NCBI RefSeq assembly: GCF_000011385.1
Contig: NC_005125.1
Span: 682,001 to 746,000 of the forward strand
Length of the DNA stretch: 64,000 nt
Direction of reading: 5' to 3'
Source of the DNA: Gloeobacter violaceus PCC 7421
Lineage (GTDB): Bacteria > Cyanobacteriota > Cyanobacteriia > Gloeobacterales > Gloeobacteraceae
Shown here: positions 18,309 through 27,046 of the stretch, in pieces
Position numbering within the stretch: position 1 is the first letter of the stretch
Layout of the letters: the number at the start of each line of letters is the position of its first letter
Position numbers and translations under genes: made by a program
Notes under the pieces: generated by a model
Told to the model about the DNA's origin: nothing
The model's input: the letters and a program-made list of their open reading frames with translations, nothing else
Databases searched by the model: none

Positions 18309-19190
18309 TCAACGGATAGCCCGACGCACGGCGATCAGACTGCCGAGCATGCCGAGGGCGACGCCCACACCAAGTAAGATGAGCGGTAGGGTGAAGGCAG
18401 CGGGCTCCGAGGGCTGCCATTGCAAAAACGGCAGCAATTCGAGCTGTTTTTGGGCGACAACACGGCTGGTGGCTTCGATCAACCCCCAGGCGATCAGCGC
18501 CCCGGCAATTCCAAAGGCGAGCCCTTCGAGGATGAACGGCATCGAAATGCGCAGGGGGGTGGCCCCCACCAACTGCATCACTTCGATTTCTTTGCGCCGC
18601 GACTGGACGATGAGCCGGATGGTCGAAGTGATCACCGCCACGGTCGCCACCCCGAGAACGGCGGTGAGGGCCAGTCCCACCCAGCGCATCGCCTGCTGGA
18701 TCTGATCGAGCCTCTGGGCCGCCTCCGAGCCGTAGCTCACCTCCTCCACCCCTTCGATCTGCTGGATCTGGGCGGCCAGGGGCGCCACCGCCTCCGGCTG
18801 GGCGATGCGCACCCGCAGGCTGTCGACCAGCGGGTTGCCCCCCAGGCTTTCGCCCGGATCGCTTCGCACTCCGAGGTCTTTTTTCAGGGCCGCCCAGGCC
18901 TGTTCCTTTGAGACGCTTTTAATTTCGTCGACACCCACCAGCGTGCGCAAATCCGGCTCCACAGCAGCGGCACGCACACCGGGATCCAAGTAAATCGAGA
19001 TTTCCAGGCGGCTGCCCAGATCGGAGACCGCGTCCTGCAACTGCCAGGAAGCCCGCAGTCCCAGCCCCAACAAAAACAGCAGCACAGCCAGGGTGCTCAC
19101 GGCGGACCAGATCATCCAGAGGTTGCGCCGCAGGCCGGTAAACGCCTCGCGCAACAGATAGTCTACCTGGGTTGTGACGCGTTGAATCAT
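18309..19190 (-). CDS. ftsX: Cell division permease-like protein FtsX
   Basis: A 293-residue membrane partner of FtsE. The ATG at 19190 places the start at [20 protein letters not shown], as in other FtsX proteins; a longer frame overlaps ftsE. One N-terminal membrane helix ([19 protein letters not shown]) is followed by the extracellular domain with [10 protein letters not shown] and the characteristic [17 protein letters not shown]. Three C-terminal helices follow, with the conserved [20 protein letters not shown] between them. FtsEX controls peptidoglycan hydrolases at the division site in the cytoplasmic membrane. It lies 13 bp after ftsE. Confidence 0.93.
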   Translation of the reverse strand: MIQRVTTQVDYLLREAFTGLRRNLWMIWSAVSTLAVLLFLLGLGLRASWQLQDAVSDLGSRLEISIYLDPGVRAAAVEPDLRTLVGVDEIKSVSKEQAWAALKKDLGVRSDPGESLGGNPLVDSLRVRIAQPEAVAPLAAQIQQIEGVEEVSYGSEAAQRLDQIQQAMRWVGLALTAVLGVATVAVITSTIRLIVQSRRKEIEVMQLVGATPLRISMPFILEGLAFGIAGALIAWGLIEATSRVVAQKQLELLPFLQWQPSEPAAFTLPLILLGVGVALGMLGSLIAVRRAIR

Positions 19191-19203
19191 GGTGTGGGGA
19201 CGT

Positions 19204-19932
19204 TCAGGTGAGCACCGGCAGTTCCCGCAGGATGCCGGCTTCGATACGGACGACGCGCCGGGCAAAGGCCTCGACGAGTTGTTCGTTGTGGCAGGTGACG
19301 ATCACCGTGACGCCCAGATCGTGCAGGCGCTTGAGAATTTGCAGTACCGACCAGGCGTTGTGGGCGTCCAGGTTACCGGTGGGTTCGTCGGCGAGTAACA
19401 GCGGCGGCGTGTGCACCACCGCCCGGGCGATGCTCACCCGTTGCTGCTCGCCGCCGGAGAGCTGGTCTGGAAAGCACTTGGCCTTCGGAGCCAAACCGAC
19501 CATGCGCAAAGTCGGCCCCACCCGCCGCTGGATTTCGGTCCTGCAGGCCCCCTGGGCGTGCAGGACGACGGCGACATTCTCCTCGACGGTCTTGGTGGGA
19601 ATTAGTTGATAGTCCTGGAAGACGACGCCGATGCGGCGGCGCAGGTGGGCAAGCGCCCGGCCGCGCAGGCGGTGGAAGAGATTGCCCTCGATTTCGACCT
19701 GGCCCTCGGTGGGCATCTCCGCCCCGTAGAGCAACTTGAGCAAGGTCGATTTGCCCGCCCCGGACGGGCCGGTGATAAACAAAAAATCGCCTTTGCGGAT
19801 CTGGAGATTGACGCTGTGCAGACCGCGGCAGCCGTTGGGATAGATTTTGCTGACGTTGTGCAAACAGGCGATCGCCTCGCCGGTAAACCCGGTGCTGTCC
19901 GCCTCGCTCGGGGTGGATGGGAGGTCGAACAT
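19204..19932 (-). CDS. ftsE: Cell division ATP-binding protein FtsE
   Basis: A 242-residue ABC ATPase. Walker A is GPSGAGKST, the Q-loop [17 protein letters not shown], the signature [14 protein letters not shown], and Walker [13 protein letters not shown]. The phrase VVFQDYxLIPxxTVxEN and the order ftsE-ftsX identify FtsE rather than a LolD-type protein. The ATG at 19932 shares one base with the stop of wecG (TGATG), so translation is probably coupled. It energises FtsX from the cytoplasmic side. Confidence 0.93.
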   Translation of the reverse strand: MFDLPSTPSEADSTGFTGEAIACLHNVSKIYPNGCRGLHSVNLQIRKGDFLFITGPSGAGKSTLLKLLYGAEMPTEGQVEIEGNLFHRLRGRALAHLRRRIGVVFQDYQLIPTKTVEENVAVVLHAQGACRTEIQRRVGPTLRMVGLAPKAKCFPDQLSGGEQQRVSIARAVVHTPPLLLADEPTGNLDAHNAWSVLQILKRLHDLGVTVIVTCHNEQLVEAFARRVVRIEAGILRELPVLT

Positions 19933-20657
19933 CAACGGCGCACTCCTCTCAAGATGGCCAAGGCAAATTTGGGCAAGGCCAGCATGCGTTTGGCCCGCCA
20001 GGGTTCGCGGTAAAGGCGGTAGAGCCACTCCAGATAGTTCTCGCGCAGCCAGCGGGGGGCGCGCGCTTTGGTCCCCGACCAGATGTCGAAGCTGCCCCCG
20101 ACACCCACAAAGACCACGTCGGTCAGCCGCCTGCGGGCCTGCTCTATCCAGTATTCCTGTTTAGGCACTCCCAGTCCGGCCAGCACCAGTTGCGGCCGGC
20201 TGCGGGCGATGCCTTCGAGAACCGCCGATGCTTCATCCGGACCAAAAAATCCGTCGCGCGCACCTGCCACCACCAAACCTGGGTACTGCCGCCGCCAGCC
20301 CTCCCCTACCGCCTCGGCCACCCCAGGGGCCGCGCCCAGCAAAAAGATGCGGGTGTGTCGGGGAGCCAATTGCCGGAGGGCCGATTCGACCAGGTCGATG
20401 CCCGCGCAACGGCGCACCCGGCGTCCGACCCGCTGCAAAGCCCAGACCACCCCCGCCCCGTCGGGGACCACCAGATCGGCCCGGCGAATCAGACGGGCCA
20501 GATTCTCCTCGCGCTGGGCGAGCATTGCCATCTCAGCGTTGAGGGTAATCACATGGCCGCCCTGGGCCGCTTCCACCAGTTCGACGAGCGAACGGGTATA
20601 GTCTGCGGACAGATGTACAGGCAGATCCAAAATCGGTGCGGTGGGCAAAGCAGTCAC
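19932..20657 (-). CDS. WecG/TagA/CpsF family glycosyltransferase
   Basis: A 241-residue glycosyltransferase of family GT26. Family motifs seen are HVITLNAEMAMLAQ, ADLVVPDGAGVVWALQ, RIFLLGAAPGVAEA, RDGFFGPDE and the C-terminal GVGGSFDIWSGTKARAPRWL followed by EWLYRLYREPWRAKRM. These proteins add N-acetylmannosamine(uronic acid) or related sugars to lipid-linked intermediates for cell-surface polymers at the inner face of the membrane. It is the first gene of a wecG-ftsE-ftsX unit, which is an unusual pairing; the overlap with ftsE suggests co-translation. Confidence 0.9.
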   Translation of the reverse strand: MTALPTAPILDLPVHLSADYTRSLVELVEAAQGGHVITLNAEMAMLAQREENLARLIRRADLVVPDGAGVVWALQRVGRRVRRCAGIDLVESALRQLAPRHTRIFLLGAAPGVAEAVGEGWRRQYPGLVVAGARDGFFGPDEASAVLEGIARSRPQLVLAGLGVPKQEYWIEQARRRLTDVVFVGVGGSFDIWSGTKARAPRWLRENYLEWLYRLYREPWRAKRMLALPKFALAILRGVRR

Positions 20658-20793
20658 GAAGGGTCCAGACGGCCAGGATCATGACAATCTAACCACTCCG
20701 TCCCCCCGCTTGGCAACCGCAACGGGAGTCTGCCACGGCTTTGCACTTCTCAGGCGACGGGCACACCGCCCAAAAAACGCCTACCGCTCCGTC

Positions 20794-21327
20794 TCAGCCG
20801 CCCCAGCGATCGAGCAGATGCAGAACTTTTTCGACCAGTCGGCCGAAGGCCTCGAGTCGGGGAGGGTATGTGCGGTTGTCGTGCTCTTCGAGCAGTACCG
20901 CCTCCCCCCGGCGAATCCAGAGCACCGCACCGCGGCCGGGGGTCCAGGCGAGCCAATCGCGCACCCGACCCGGCGAACACAGGATCTCGTGCAGAATCAC
21001 CAGGTCGAACTGTTCGCAGCGCTGCAGGGCTTCGAGCCGGTGCAGGCCGTCTGCAATCGAACTTGCCTGCACGCGCCGGTTGCGCCCGGAGCCGGTGAGC
21101 AATTGCCAGGACGCTGTGTGGCTGCCGCCGTCGACCACCGCACAGTTCCAGCCTGCGCGGTTCAGTTCGCTGACCAGCCGCAGCAGGCGCGAGCGGGGGG
21201 AGCGCAACGACCAGCGGCGCAAAAACACGTCGAGCAACAGCTGCGGCGAGCGCTCCGGCAGAACAACCGGGGCGACGGGCGCGGCAACGGGCAACGGGCG
21301 GAGTGCTACCATCGGCTTGCAGGCCAT
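20794..21327 (-). CDS. Hypothetical protein of 177 residues
   Basis: Not recognised. The protein has a basic N-terminal part (SLRSPRSRLLRLVSELNRAG) and then an alternating strand-helix pattern: WNCAVVDGG, FDLVILHEIL, GAVLWIRRGEAVLLEEHDN. This would fit half of a Rossmann-like fold, with FDLVILHEIL resembling the motif-4 strand of class I methyltransferases, but no cofactor glycine motif is clear. It ends with a short helix (RLVEKVLHLLDRWGG). It lies 53 bp downstream of ndhE on the same strand and may be co-transcribed. A second ATG five codons in is an alternative start. Confidence 0.55.
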   Translation of the reverse strand: MACKPMVALRPLPVAAPVAPVVLPERSPQLLLDVFLRRWSLRSPRSRLLRLVSELNRAGWNCAVVDGGSHTASWQLLTGSGRNRRVQASSIADGLHRLEALQRCEQFDLVILHEILCSPGRVRDWLAWTPGRGAVLWIRRGEAVLLEEHDNRTYPPRLEAFGRLVEKVLHLLDRWGG

Positions 21328-21380
21328 GAACGACTGTCCATATCCTACACACGACTGGGACGCTTGTCCAGGTCTTTAGT

Positions 21381-21689
21381 TCACCACTTGAGCAAATTGA
21401 AGTTTTCCATATCGATAGTGTCGCGGTTGCGGTAGATAGCGAGCACGATGGCCAGTCCCACCGCCGCCTCCGCCGCCGCCACGGTGATCACGAAGATGGC
21501 GAACAGTTGGCCGCGGATGTTGTTGGGATCGAGAAAGTTCGAAAAGGCGATGAGGTTGATGTTGACGGCGTTGAGCAACAGCTCGATGGACATCAGCACC
21601 CGCACGGCGTTGCGGGAGGTGACCAGGCCGTAGAAGCCGATGCAGAACAGGGCGGCGCCGACGAGCAAAAAGGCGTTGAGACTGGGCAT
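21381..21689 (-). CDS. ndhE: NAD(P)H-quinone oxidoreductase subunit 4L (NdhE/NuoK)
   Basis: A 102-residue membrane subunit of photosynthetic NDH-1. Three helices are visible, with the conserved acidic residue in [20 protein letters not shown] (Glu of the antiporter-like channel) and a second Glu in [18 protein letters not shown]. The start at 21689 gives [20 protein letters not shown], the normal N-terminus. In this lineage without thylakoids the complex must sit in the cytoplasmic membrane (known for Gloeobacter). It lies 16 bp after ndhG. Confidence 0.95.
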   Translation of the reverse strand: MPSLNAFLLVGAALFCIGFYGLVTSRNAVRVLMSIELLLNAVNINLIAFSNFLDPNNIRGQLFAIFVITVAAAEAAVGLAIVLAIYRNRDTIDMENFNLLKW

Positions 21690-21705
21690 GGCGGGCGGTG
21701 TCTCC

Positions 21706-22299
21706 TTAGCGGCGGCCGGTGGGGGTGGTATCGACCTCTTCGCGGGGGCGCTCCGGCAGGGCGAGGGGCTCGGGTTCCCCCTCGACGCGGTCGGGAACGT
21801 ACTCGCGCTGGGCGAGGATGATTGCACCGACCATGGCCAGCAGCAGCAGCACCGAGGCCACTTCAAAGGGCAGCAAAAATTCGCTGAAGAAGCGCTTGCC
21901 GATCTCGACGACGGTGTTCATCGCCACCGGCTCCTGGATCTGCCAGGGAACCTGAAAGATGCAGACGGCCAAAAGCGCGAAAAGCCCCGCGCAGACCAGA
22001 CCGGTCACGGCGTTGCGCGGCGAGAAGGCCGGCCGGTCGGTGGGGATGCGCTTGTTGACAAGCATGATCGCGAACAAGATAAGCACGTTGACCGCGCCGA
22101 CGTAAATCAAAATCTGGGCGGCGGCGACAAAATCGGCGTTGAGCAGCACGTAGAGCCCGGCAGCACCAATAAAGACCAGGCCCAACAAAAAGGCGGAGTG
22201 GACCATGCTGCGCAGGAGCACCACCCCCGCCGCCCCACCGAGCACGATGGCGGTGAGGATGATAAACGAAACCAGTTGGACCCCTTCAGAAAATGTCAC
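21706..22299 (-). CDS. ndhG: NAD(P)H-quinone oxidoreductase subunit 6 (NdhG/NuoJ)
   Basis: A 197-residue NDH-1 subunit with five membrane helices and the family motif [20 protein letters not shown]. The start codon is a GTG that overlaps the ndhI stop codon (GTGA), so the frame opens exactly where ndhI ends. The C-terminal tail ([18 protein letters not shown]) is soluble and rich in Glu and Pro. Confidence 0.94.
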   Translation of the reverse strand: MTFSEGVQLVSFIILTAIVLGGAAGVVLLRSMVHSAFLLGLVFIGAAGLYVLLNADFVAAAQILIYVGAVNVLILFAIMLVNKRIPTDRPAFSPRNAVTGLVCAGLFALLAVCIFQVPWQIQEPVAMNTVVEIGKRFFSEFLLPFEVASVLLLLAMVGAIILAQREYVPDRVEGEPEPLALPERPREEVDTTPTGRR

Positions 22300-22940
22300 T
22301 CGCCCTCCTTCTTGTTGGCGTCGGTACCGCTGCTGTGGTCGGCCGGGCGCAACCGGGCGACGATCTCCTCGGGCAATTCCCCGGCGCGGCGGCTGCCGGG
22401 ATCCTCGAGGTGGCCGTCCATGACTCCCTTGGGCAGATAGGCCAGTTCGCGAATGGGGCGCACCACCGGGTCGTCGGTGACCCGGGTGGGCAGCCGTCCG
22501 AGGGCGACATCGTCGTAGTTGAGTTCGTGGCGGTCGTAGACCGAAAGCTCGTACTCCTCGGTCATCGACAGGCAACTGGTGGGGCAGTACTCGACACAGT
22601 TGCCGCAAAAGATGCAGACGCCAAAATCGATCGAGTAGGAGTTGAGTTCTTTTTTCTTGGTCTCTTTGTTGAACTCGTAATCGACCACGGGCAGGTTGAT
22701 CGGGCAGACGCGCACGCACACTTCGCAAGAAATGCACTTGGGCCGCTCGAAGTGGATGCGCCCGCGAAAGCGCTCCGACGGGATGAGCTTTTCGTATGGG
22801 TACTGGACGGTGACCGGTTTTCGGCGCATGTGGTCGAAGACGACCCCCATGCCCTGACCGATATACTTGGCCGATTCCAGCACATCCCTGGCATAGCCAC
22901 CAACTTTTTCCAGGAACTTTACCATTGCTAATATGCTCAT
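22296..22940 (-). CDS. ndhI: NAD(P)H-quinone oxidoreductase iron-sulfur subunit I (NdhI)
   Basis: A 214-residue peripheral NDH-1 subunit with two [4Fe-4S] sites: [12 protein letters not shown] at about residue 69 and [15 protein letters not shown] at about residue 108. It passes electrons from ferredoxin towards plastoquinone. An in-frame ATG at 22925 ([14 protein letters not shown]) matches the usual family N-terminus better, but neither start has a clear ribosome site. It is the first gene of ndhI-ndhG-ndhE; ndhA, which commonly precedes ndhI in cyanobacteria, is not here. Confidence 0.94.
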   Translation of the reverse strand: MSILAMVKFLEKVGGYARDVLESAKYIGQGMGVVFDHMRRKPVTVQYPYEKLIPSERFRGRIHFERPKCISCEVCVRVCPINLPVVDYEFNKETKKKELNSYSIDFGVCIFCGNCVEYCPTSCLSMTEEYELSVYDRHELNYDDVALGRLPTRVTDDPVVRPIRELAYLPKGVMDGHLEDPGSRRAGELPEEIVARLRPADHSSGTDANKKEGE

Positions 22941-23058
22941 TCGAGATCACGCTTCATTTTAAGATCATTCGTTTACACAGGCCAGAAGCCCGCGCGCGGG
23001 GGAGCGGCTGACTGCCTCGGGAGCGAGCGCCTAAGATGAAAGCAGGGAGTACAAATCG

Positions 23059-24849
23059 ATGACTTTCGCGGTGCCCAACTTCTTGCTGATCGCAGCCGCC
23101 GTCGCCCCAGCCCTGTTTTTGCTGGCTCTGCTCGCCCTGCTTCCCAAGAGCGTCACGCGCTGGGCGGCGCCGCGCCCGCTGTGGACCGTGGCCATCGCCA
23201 CCCTCACCGGGGTGGGTTCGGCGTTTATCGCCCTGCCGGTCGAGATGCTGCTCACCTCCACCCCCTGGAGGATCACCAACCTTGGGGTGCTCGCGGTGTT
23301 CGCCCTGGTGGCGGCGGGGCTTGCGGAGGAGGGGGCCAAATATCTGGTCGTGCGCTTTTACAGCTGGCGGCTCGCGCCATTTCGCGAGCGCTACGACGGC
23401 CTGCTCTACGGCGGGGCGGTGGGGCTCGGCTTCGGGGCGCTCGAGAATGTGTTCTACGTCAGCGAAGGGGGCCTGGAGACCGCGATGGTGCGCGCCCTCA
23501 CCGCCGTCCCCTTCCACGGCATGCTCGGGCTGGTGATGGGCTATTTTTTGGGCCGGGCCAAGGTGCGGCAACTGGCCGGGGAGCGCTGGGGCGGTCTGCA
23601 CGCGCTGGGGCTTTTTTGGGCGGTGCTGCTCCATGGGCTCTACGACTTTTTTGCCTTTCAGGCAAGCCAGATAGCCCTGGTGCTGCTGAACGGCCTGCTG
23701 GTAGTCATGGCCCTCTGGTGCCTGCGGACAGTGATTTCCACGCGCGCGCTCTCCCCGAGTTGGGGCGGGTGCGAACCGGCTGCCCCCACCCCTTTCGTGC
23801 CGCCCCCGGCCGTGGCGCGCAACCCGATGCTGGCGGGGATCTTGGGTTTGGTTCCGGGCCTGGGTCAGTTCTACAACCGCGAGTGGCAGAAGGGCCTTTT
23901 TTTATTGGCGGCCGGGATCATCAACCTGGTGCTGCTCGCTTCGGTGTGGCTGCTCTTGAACGCTCCCCAGGCCGCGATTGAGGCGCTGTTCGTGCTGGCC
24001 GGTTTGAGTCTCGCCATCAAGCCGGAGCAGTTCATCCAGACGCTCGCGGCGGCGCCGGTGCTGCAGATTTTGCTTGCCCTCAACGCCGTCTTTTGTCTAT
24101 TGAGCGCTTTTGATGCCTACCGCACCGCCCGCTCGGGCCGATTCGACTATCTAAAAGCGCCAGAAAAGCGCATCCGTTTTTTGCAAACATTCAGTGCTTC
24201 CTACGTCGGCCACGTGCTGTTGCTGTTTTTCGCGGTCCTGGTGCCGGTGATCGCCGGGGGCGGCCCCAAGGGCCAGGGGGAGCAGCCGGGGCAAATCGGC
24301 ACGATCGAATTTGACCTGGTGACCACGCCCAAAAAACTCGACGGCTTCAGCGGCAAACCCGAGGGCACCGCCAAGGGCACCGCCAAGAAGAACGCTCCTA
24401 AAGTGGTCGCCCAAAAAAGCGCCCCGGTTCCCGTGCCGGGTCCGCAAGCTCCCAAGGCCCAGGAGGCGCAGGAGGCCAAGGGGCTGCCGCGCTCCTACAA
24501 CGAATATCTCTCCTGGAAGATCCGCCGCTACCACGACCTGTACTTCGACCGGGTGGGCACCGGCCAGTACACGGTGGTGCAGTACGAGATCGACTCGGTG
24601 GGCAACGTCACCAACGTCCAGGTGCTTTACGACCACACCACCGCCCCGGGCGACGTGGCGGAAATGGCCGCTGAGACCGTGCGCCGCCTCGATCCGGCTT
24701 TGCCTTTGCCCAAGGGCATCCGCTCGGTGACGATCACCGAACTATTCTGGGACGGTTCGCCCATCGGCTCGCCCGGCTCCCTTGAGCAGCACCTGAGCGA
24801 ACTGCCCGACGGGCGCGAGGTGATGCCTTACCCGCCTGAGCAGTCCTAG
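23059..24849 (+). CDS. PrsW-type membrane protease domain fused to TM2-like and TonB C-terminal-like domains
   Basis: A 596-residue multi-domain membrane protein. Residues 1-225 show the PrsW glutamic intramembrane protease motifs: EEGAKY (Glu90-Glu91), FGALENVFY (Glu129), PFHGMLG (His153) and LHGLYDFF (His192, Asp196). Residues 255-300 hold NPMLAGILGLVPGLGQFYNR followed by EWQKG, the TM2-like signature found in small membrane proteins. More helices run to about residue 400, then comes a low-complexity Lys/Ala/Pro linker (about 405-475). Residues 478-580 resemble a TonB C-terminal or energy-transducer domain (GTGQYTVVQYEIDSVGNVTN, then LPLPKGIRSVTITELFWDG). PrsW relatives cleave anti-sigma factors in the membrane; the target here is unknown. 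It is divergent from ndhI and stops 3 bp before the nth stop codon. Confidence 0.82.
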   Translation: MTFAVPNFLLIAAAVAPALFLLALLALLPKSVTRWAAPRPLWTVAIATLTGVGSAFIALPVEMLLTSTPWRITNLGVLAVFALVAAGLAEEGAKYLVVRFYSWRLAPFRERYDGLLYGGAVGLGFGALENVFYVSEGGLETAMVRALTAVPFHGMLGLVMGYFLGRAKVRQLAGERWGGLHALGLFWAVLLHGLYDFFAFQASQIALVLLNGLLVVMALWCLRTVISTRALSPSWGGCEPAAPTPFVPPPAVARNPMLAGILGLVPGLGQFYNREWQKGLFLLAAGIINLVLLASVWLLLNAPQAAIEALFVLAGLSLAIKPEQFIQTLAAAPVLQILLALNAVFCLLSAFDAYRTARSGRFDYLKAPEKRIRFLQTFSASYVGHVLLLFFAVLVPVIAGGGPKGQGEQPGQIGTIEFDLVTTPKKLDGFSGKPEGTAKGTAKKNAPKVVAQKSAPVPVPGPQAPKAQEAQEAKGLPRSYNEYLSWKIRRYHDLYFDRVGTGQYTVVQYEIDSVGNVTNVQVLYDHTTAPGDVAEMAAETVRRLDPALPLPKGIRSVTITELFWDGSPIGSPGSLEQHLSELPDGREVMPYPPEQS

Positions 24850-24852
24850 CGA

Positions 24853-25551
24853 TCAAGGCAGAACCGCACCGGCCGCATCGCGCCTCTCCAGTTCTGCCGT
24901 CAGTTCCCGGCCGCCGGGGCAATCTTCGACCAGCGGGCAGGCCGTACAGCGGGGAGCACCCGCCACACAACACTGGCGGCCGTGCTCGACCATCAAGTTG
25001 TTCCAGCTGCGCCAGGCGTCGCGCGGCAGGCAGTCCATCAGATCGCGCTCGATTTTGGCGGCGTCGGTCGAGTCGGTCAGCCCCAACAGTTTTGAGATGC
25101 GCCGCACATGGGTATCGACCGCCACGCCCTCGACGATGCCGTGGCAGTCGGCAAGCACCAGATTGGCGATCTTGCGGGCCACCCCCGGCAGGGCGGTCAG
25201 TTCCGCCATCGTGGCCGGCACTTTGCCTGCGTGGCGTTCGAGCAAAAGCCGGCCGATGGCCGTCAAGTTGCGCGCCTTGGTGGGACCGAGACCGGTGGGG
25301 CGCACCAGGGGCAACAGCGCCTCGTAATCGGCGGCGGCGAAGGCGGCCGGGTCGGGATAGCGGGCGAACAGCGCCGGGGTGATTTTGTTGACCCGCTCGT
25401 CTCTGCACTGGGTGGCAAGCACCGTCGCCACCAGATACTCGAACGGGTTGGTGCTGCTGAGGCCCAGGGTGAGGCCCCGGGGATAGGCCACCTTCAGCTT
25501 TACCAGCAGACGCTCGGCCCGGGCGCGGCGCTCTTGCCGGATTGCACTCAT
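24853..25551 (-). CDS. nth: Endonuclease III
   Basis: A 232-residue bifunctional DNA glycosylase/AP lyase for oxidised pyrimidines. The helix-hairpin-helix LPGVARKIANLVL carries the catalytic Lys, and the catalytic Asp is in GVAVDTHVRRI. The C-terminal Cys-x6-Cys-x2-Cys-x5-Cys [4Fe-4S] cluster is complete (CVAGAPRCTACPLVEDC). The substrate loop reads ATQCRDERVNKI rather than the SAQATD type of E. coli. It ends head-to-head with the PrsW-like gene. Confidence 0.95.
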   Translation of the reverse strand: MSAIRQERRARAERLLVKLKVAYPRGLTLGLSSTNPFEYLVATVLATQCRDERVNKITPALFARYPDPAAFAAADYEALLPLVRPTGLGPTKARNLTAIGRLLLERHAGKVPATMAELTALPGVARKIANLVLADCHGIVEGVAVDTHVRRISKLLGLTDSTDAAKIERDLMDCLPRDAWRSWNNLMVEHGRQCCVAGAPRCTACPLVEDCPGGRELTAELERRDAAGAVLP

Positions 25552-25621
25552 CGGTTGCCGGGTGGAGGGACATTCTCAAAGATGCCACATCCTGGGTGGC
25601 CGGTTTTATCCATAGCGTGCA

Positions 25622-27037
25622 GTGTGCCCAGCTACGATAGGCTCAAGCCCCTTGGACCATCCGGCAGTGAGTGGATCTTTCGCCCGCCCCGACACCCTGG
25701 TCGGCCGCACGGTCGGCCGCTACCGTCTGGTGGAAAAAATCGGGGCGGGCGGCATGGGCTCGGTTTACCGGGCGGTGCACATCGAGATCGAAGATCTGGT
25801 GGTGGCCGTCAAGTTGCTCCTGCCCGGTTTGATTGACGACGAAGCGCTGCGCCGCCGCTTCAAGGACGAAGCGGCCATCTGTGCGCGCCTGAGCGAACGC
25901 AGCTCCCACATTGTTCAGATTCGCGACTACGGTATCCTCGAAGATCTCGACTTGCCGTACTTCACGATGGAATATCTGCAGGGCCGCTCGCTGCAGCACC
26001 TGATGCACAAGGTGGCCGCCCCCGTGCATCAGGGTCTGGCCATCGCCCGCCAGATCTGTCTGGGCCTGCGGGTCGCCCACGACATGAATGTCGTGCACCG
26101 CGACCTCAAGCCGAGCAATATCCACCTGATCCCCGACCTGCAACTGGGTGAGAAGGTCAAACTACTCGATTTTGGGATCGCCCGGTTGGTGCGAGACGCC
26201 CAGCGCGGTCCGCTCACCCAGGGGTATCTGGGCACCCCGCAGTATTCTGCGCCCGAACAGCTGCGGGGACTGGAAGTAGACGCCCGAGCGGACATTTACA
26301 GCCTCGGGATGATCTTGTACGAGCTTTTTTCTGGGGTCTGCCCGTTTGCGGTCGAAGATCAAAATTTCGAAACCTGGTACGTCCTGCACACCGAGGGCGA
26401 GCCGTCGCCGATGGCCGCCGCCAACCCCCGCCGACCGGTGCCCATGGCCATCGAGCAACTGGTGCTCCACTGCCTGGCCAAAAAACCGGCAGATCGCCCG
26501 GCAGGCGTGAGCGAAATCCTCGAACGGCTGGAGCTGGTCATGGGTCATCTGCCCCCTGCCCCGCCCGCCGCGGCCATCCCGCCGCCGCCTACCATCACCC
26601 TGAGTGCAGAGCAAGTGGCGCACCTGGAAAAACAACTGGCCACCCAGGTCGGACCGATTGCGCCGACGCTGGTGCGCCGGGCTCTGGGTTCCTCCCACAC
26701 CCCCGGCGAACTGGTGGAGCAATTGGCGGCCCAACTGCCCGCTACCCAGCGCGAAAAGTTTAGCCGGACGGTACTGGCAAATCTATCCGCGCAAACATCT
26801 GCCGCCCCTTCCCCAGGGGTGCGCGAGGGTAGCGTTCCCCCGGTGCTGCGCCTCGATCCGCGCTTTGTCGAGCGCTGCGGGCACGAACTGAGCCGGTTGG
26901 TGGGACCCATCGCCGCTTTTTTGCTGCAGAGTGCCCTTAAAGAAACACCGCCCACCCCGGCGGTACTGGTGGAGCGGCTTGCCGCCCTGGTGGGCGATCA
27001 GGCCAAGGCCGAACAGCTGCGCCGGAAGCTGCTCTAG
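25622..27037 (+). CDS. Hanks-type Ser/Thr protein kinase with duplicated C-terminal domain
   Basis: A 471-residue soluble kinase. The glycine loop is GAGGMGSVY (residues 41-49), Lys64 lies in VVAVKLL, the catalytic loop is HRDLKPSN (Asp161), DFG is at 183-185, and the APE motif is in YSAPEQLRG. After a Pro-rich linker (311-324) come two related segments of about 57 residues, 331-387 and 415-471, each with a VGPIAxxLxxxAL core followed by a PxxLVExLAAxx helix. This looks like a duplicated helical module. The first start is a GTG at 25622; a GTG at 25667 (MSGSFARPDTLVGRTVGRYR) would give an N-terminus more like the second kinase at 32596. It converges on the haem-sensor gene, 9 bp away. Confidence 0.92.
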   Translation: MCPATIGSSPLDHPAVSGSFARPDTLVGRTVGRYRLVEKIGAGGMGSVYRAVHIEIEDLVVAVKLLLPGLIDDEALRRRFKDEAAICARLSERSSHIVQIRDYGILEDLDLPYFTMEYLQGRSLQHLMHKVAAPVHQGLAIARQICLGLRVAHDMNVVHRDLKPSNIHLIPDLQLGEKVKLLDFGIARLVRDAQRGPLTQGYLGTPQYSAPEQLRGLEVDARADIYSLGMILYELFSGVCPFAVEDQNFETWYVLHTEGEPSPMAAANPRRPVPMAIEQLVLHCLAKKPADRPAGVSEILERLELVMGHLPPAPPAAAIPPPPTITLSAEQVAHLEKQLATQVGPIAPTLVRRALGSSHTPGELVEQLAAQLPATQREKFSRTVLANLSAQTSAAPSPGVREGSVPPVLRLDPRFVERCGHELSRLVGPIAAFLLQSALKETPPTPAVLVERLAALVGDQAKAEQLRRKLL

Positions 27038-27046
27038 GCGCCCGGC

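Noticed and set aside
19868-19877. HIP1 (GCGATCGC) octamers as a marked repeat
   Set aside because: Only a few scattered copies were noticed (near 2777, 19868 and 40829), so there is no sign of the enrichment seen in many cyanobacteria.
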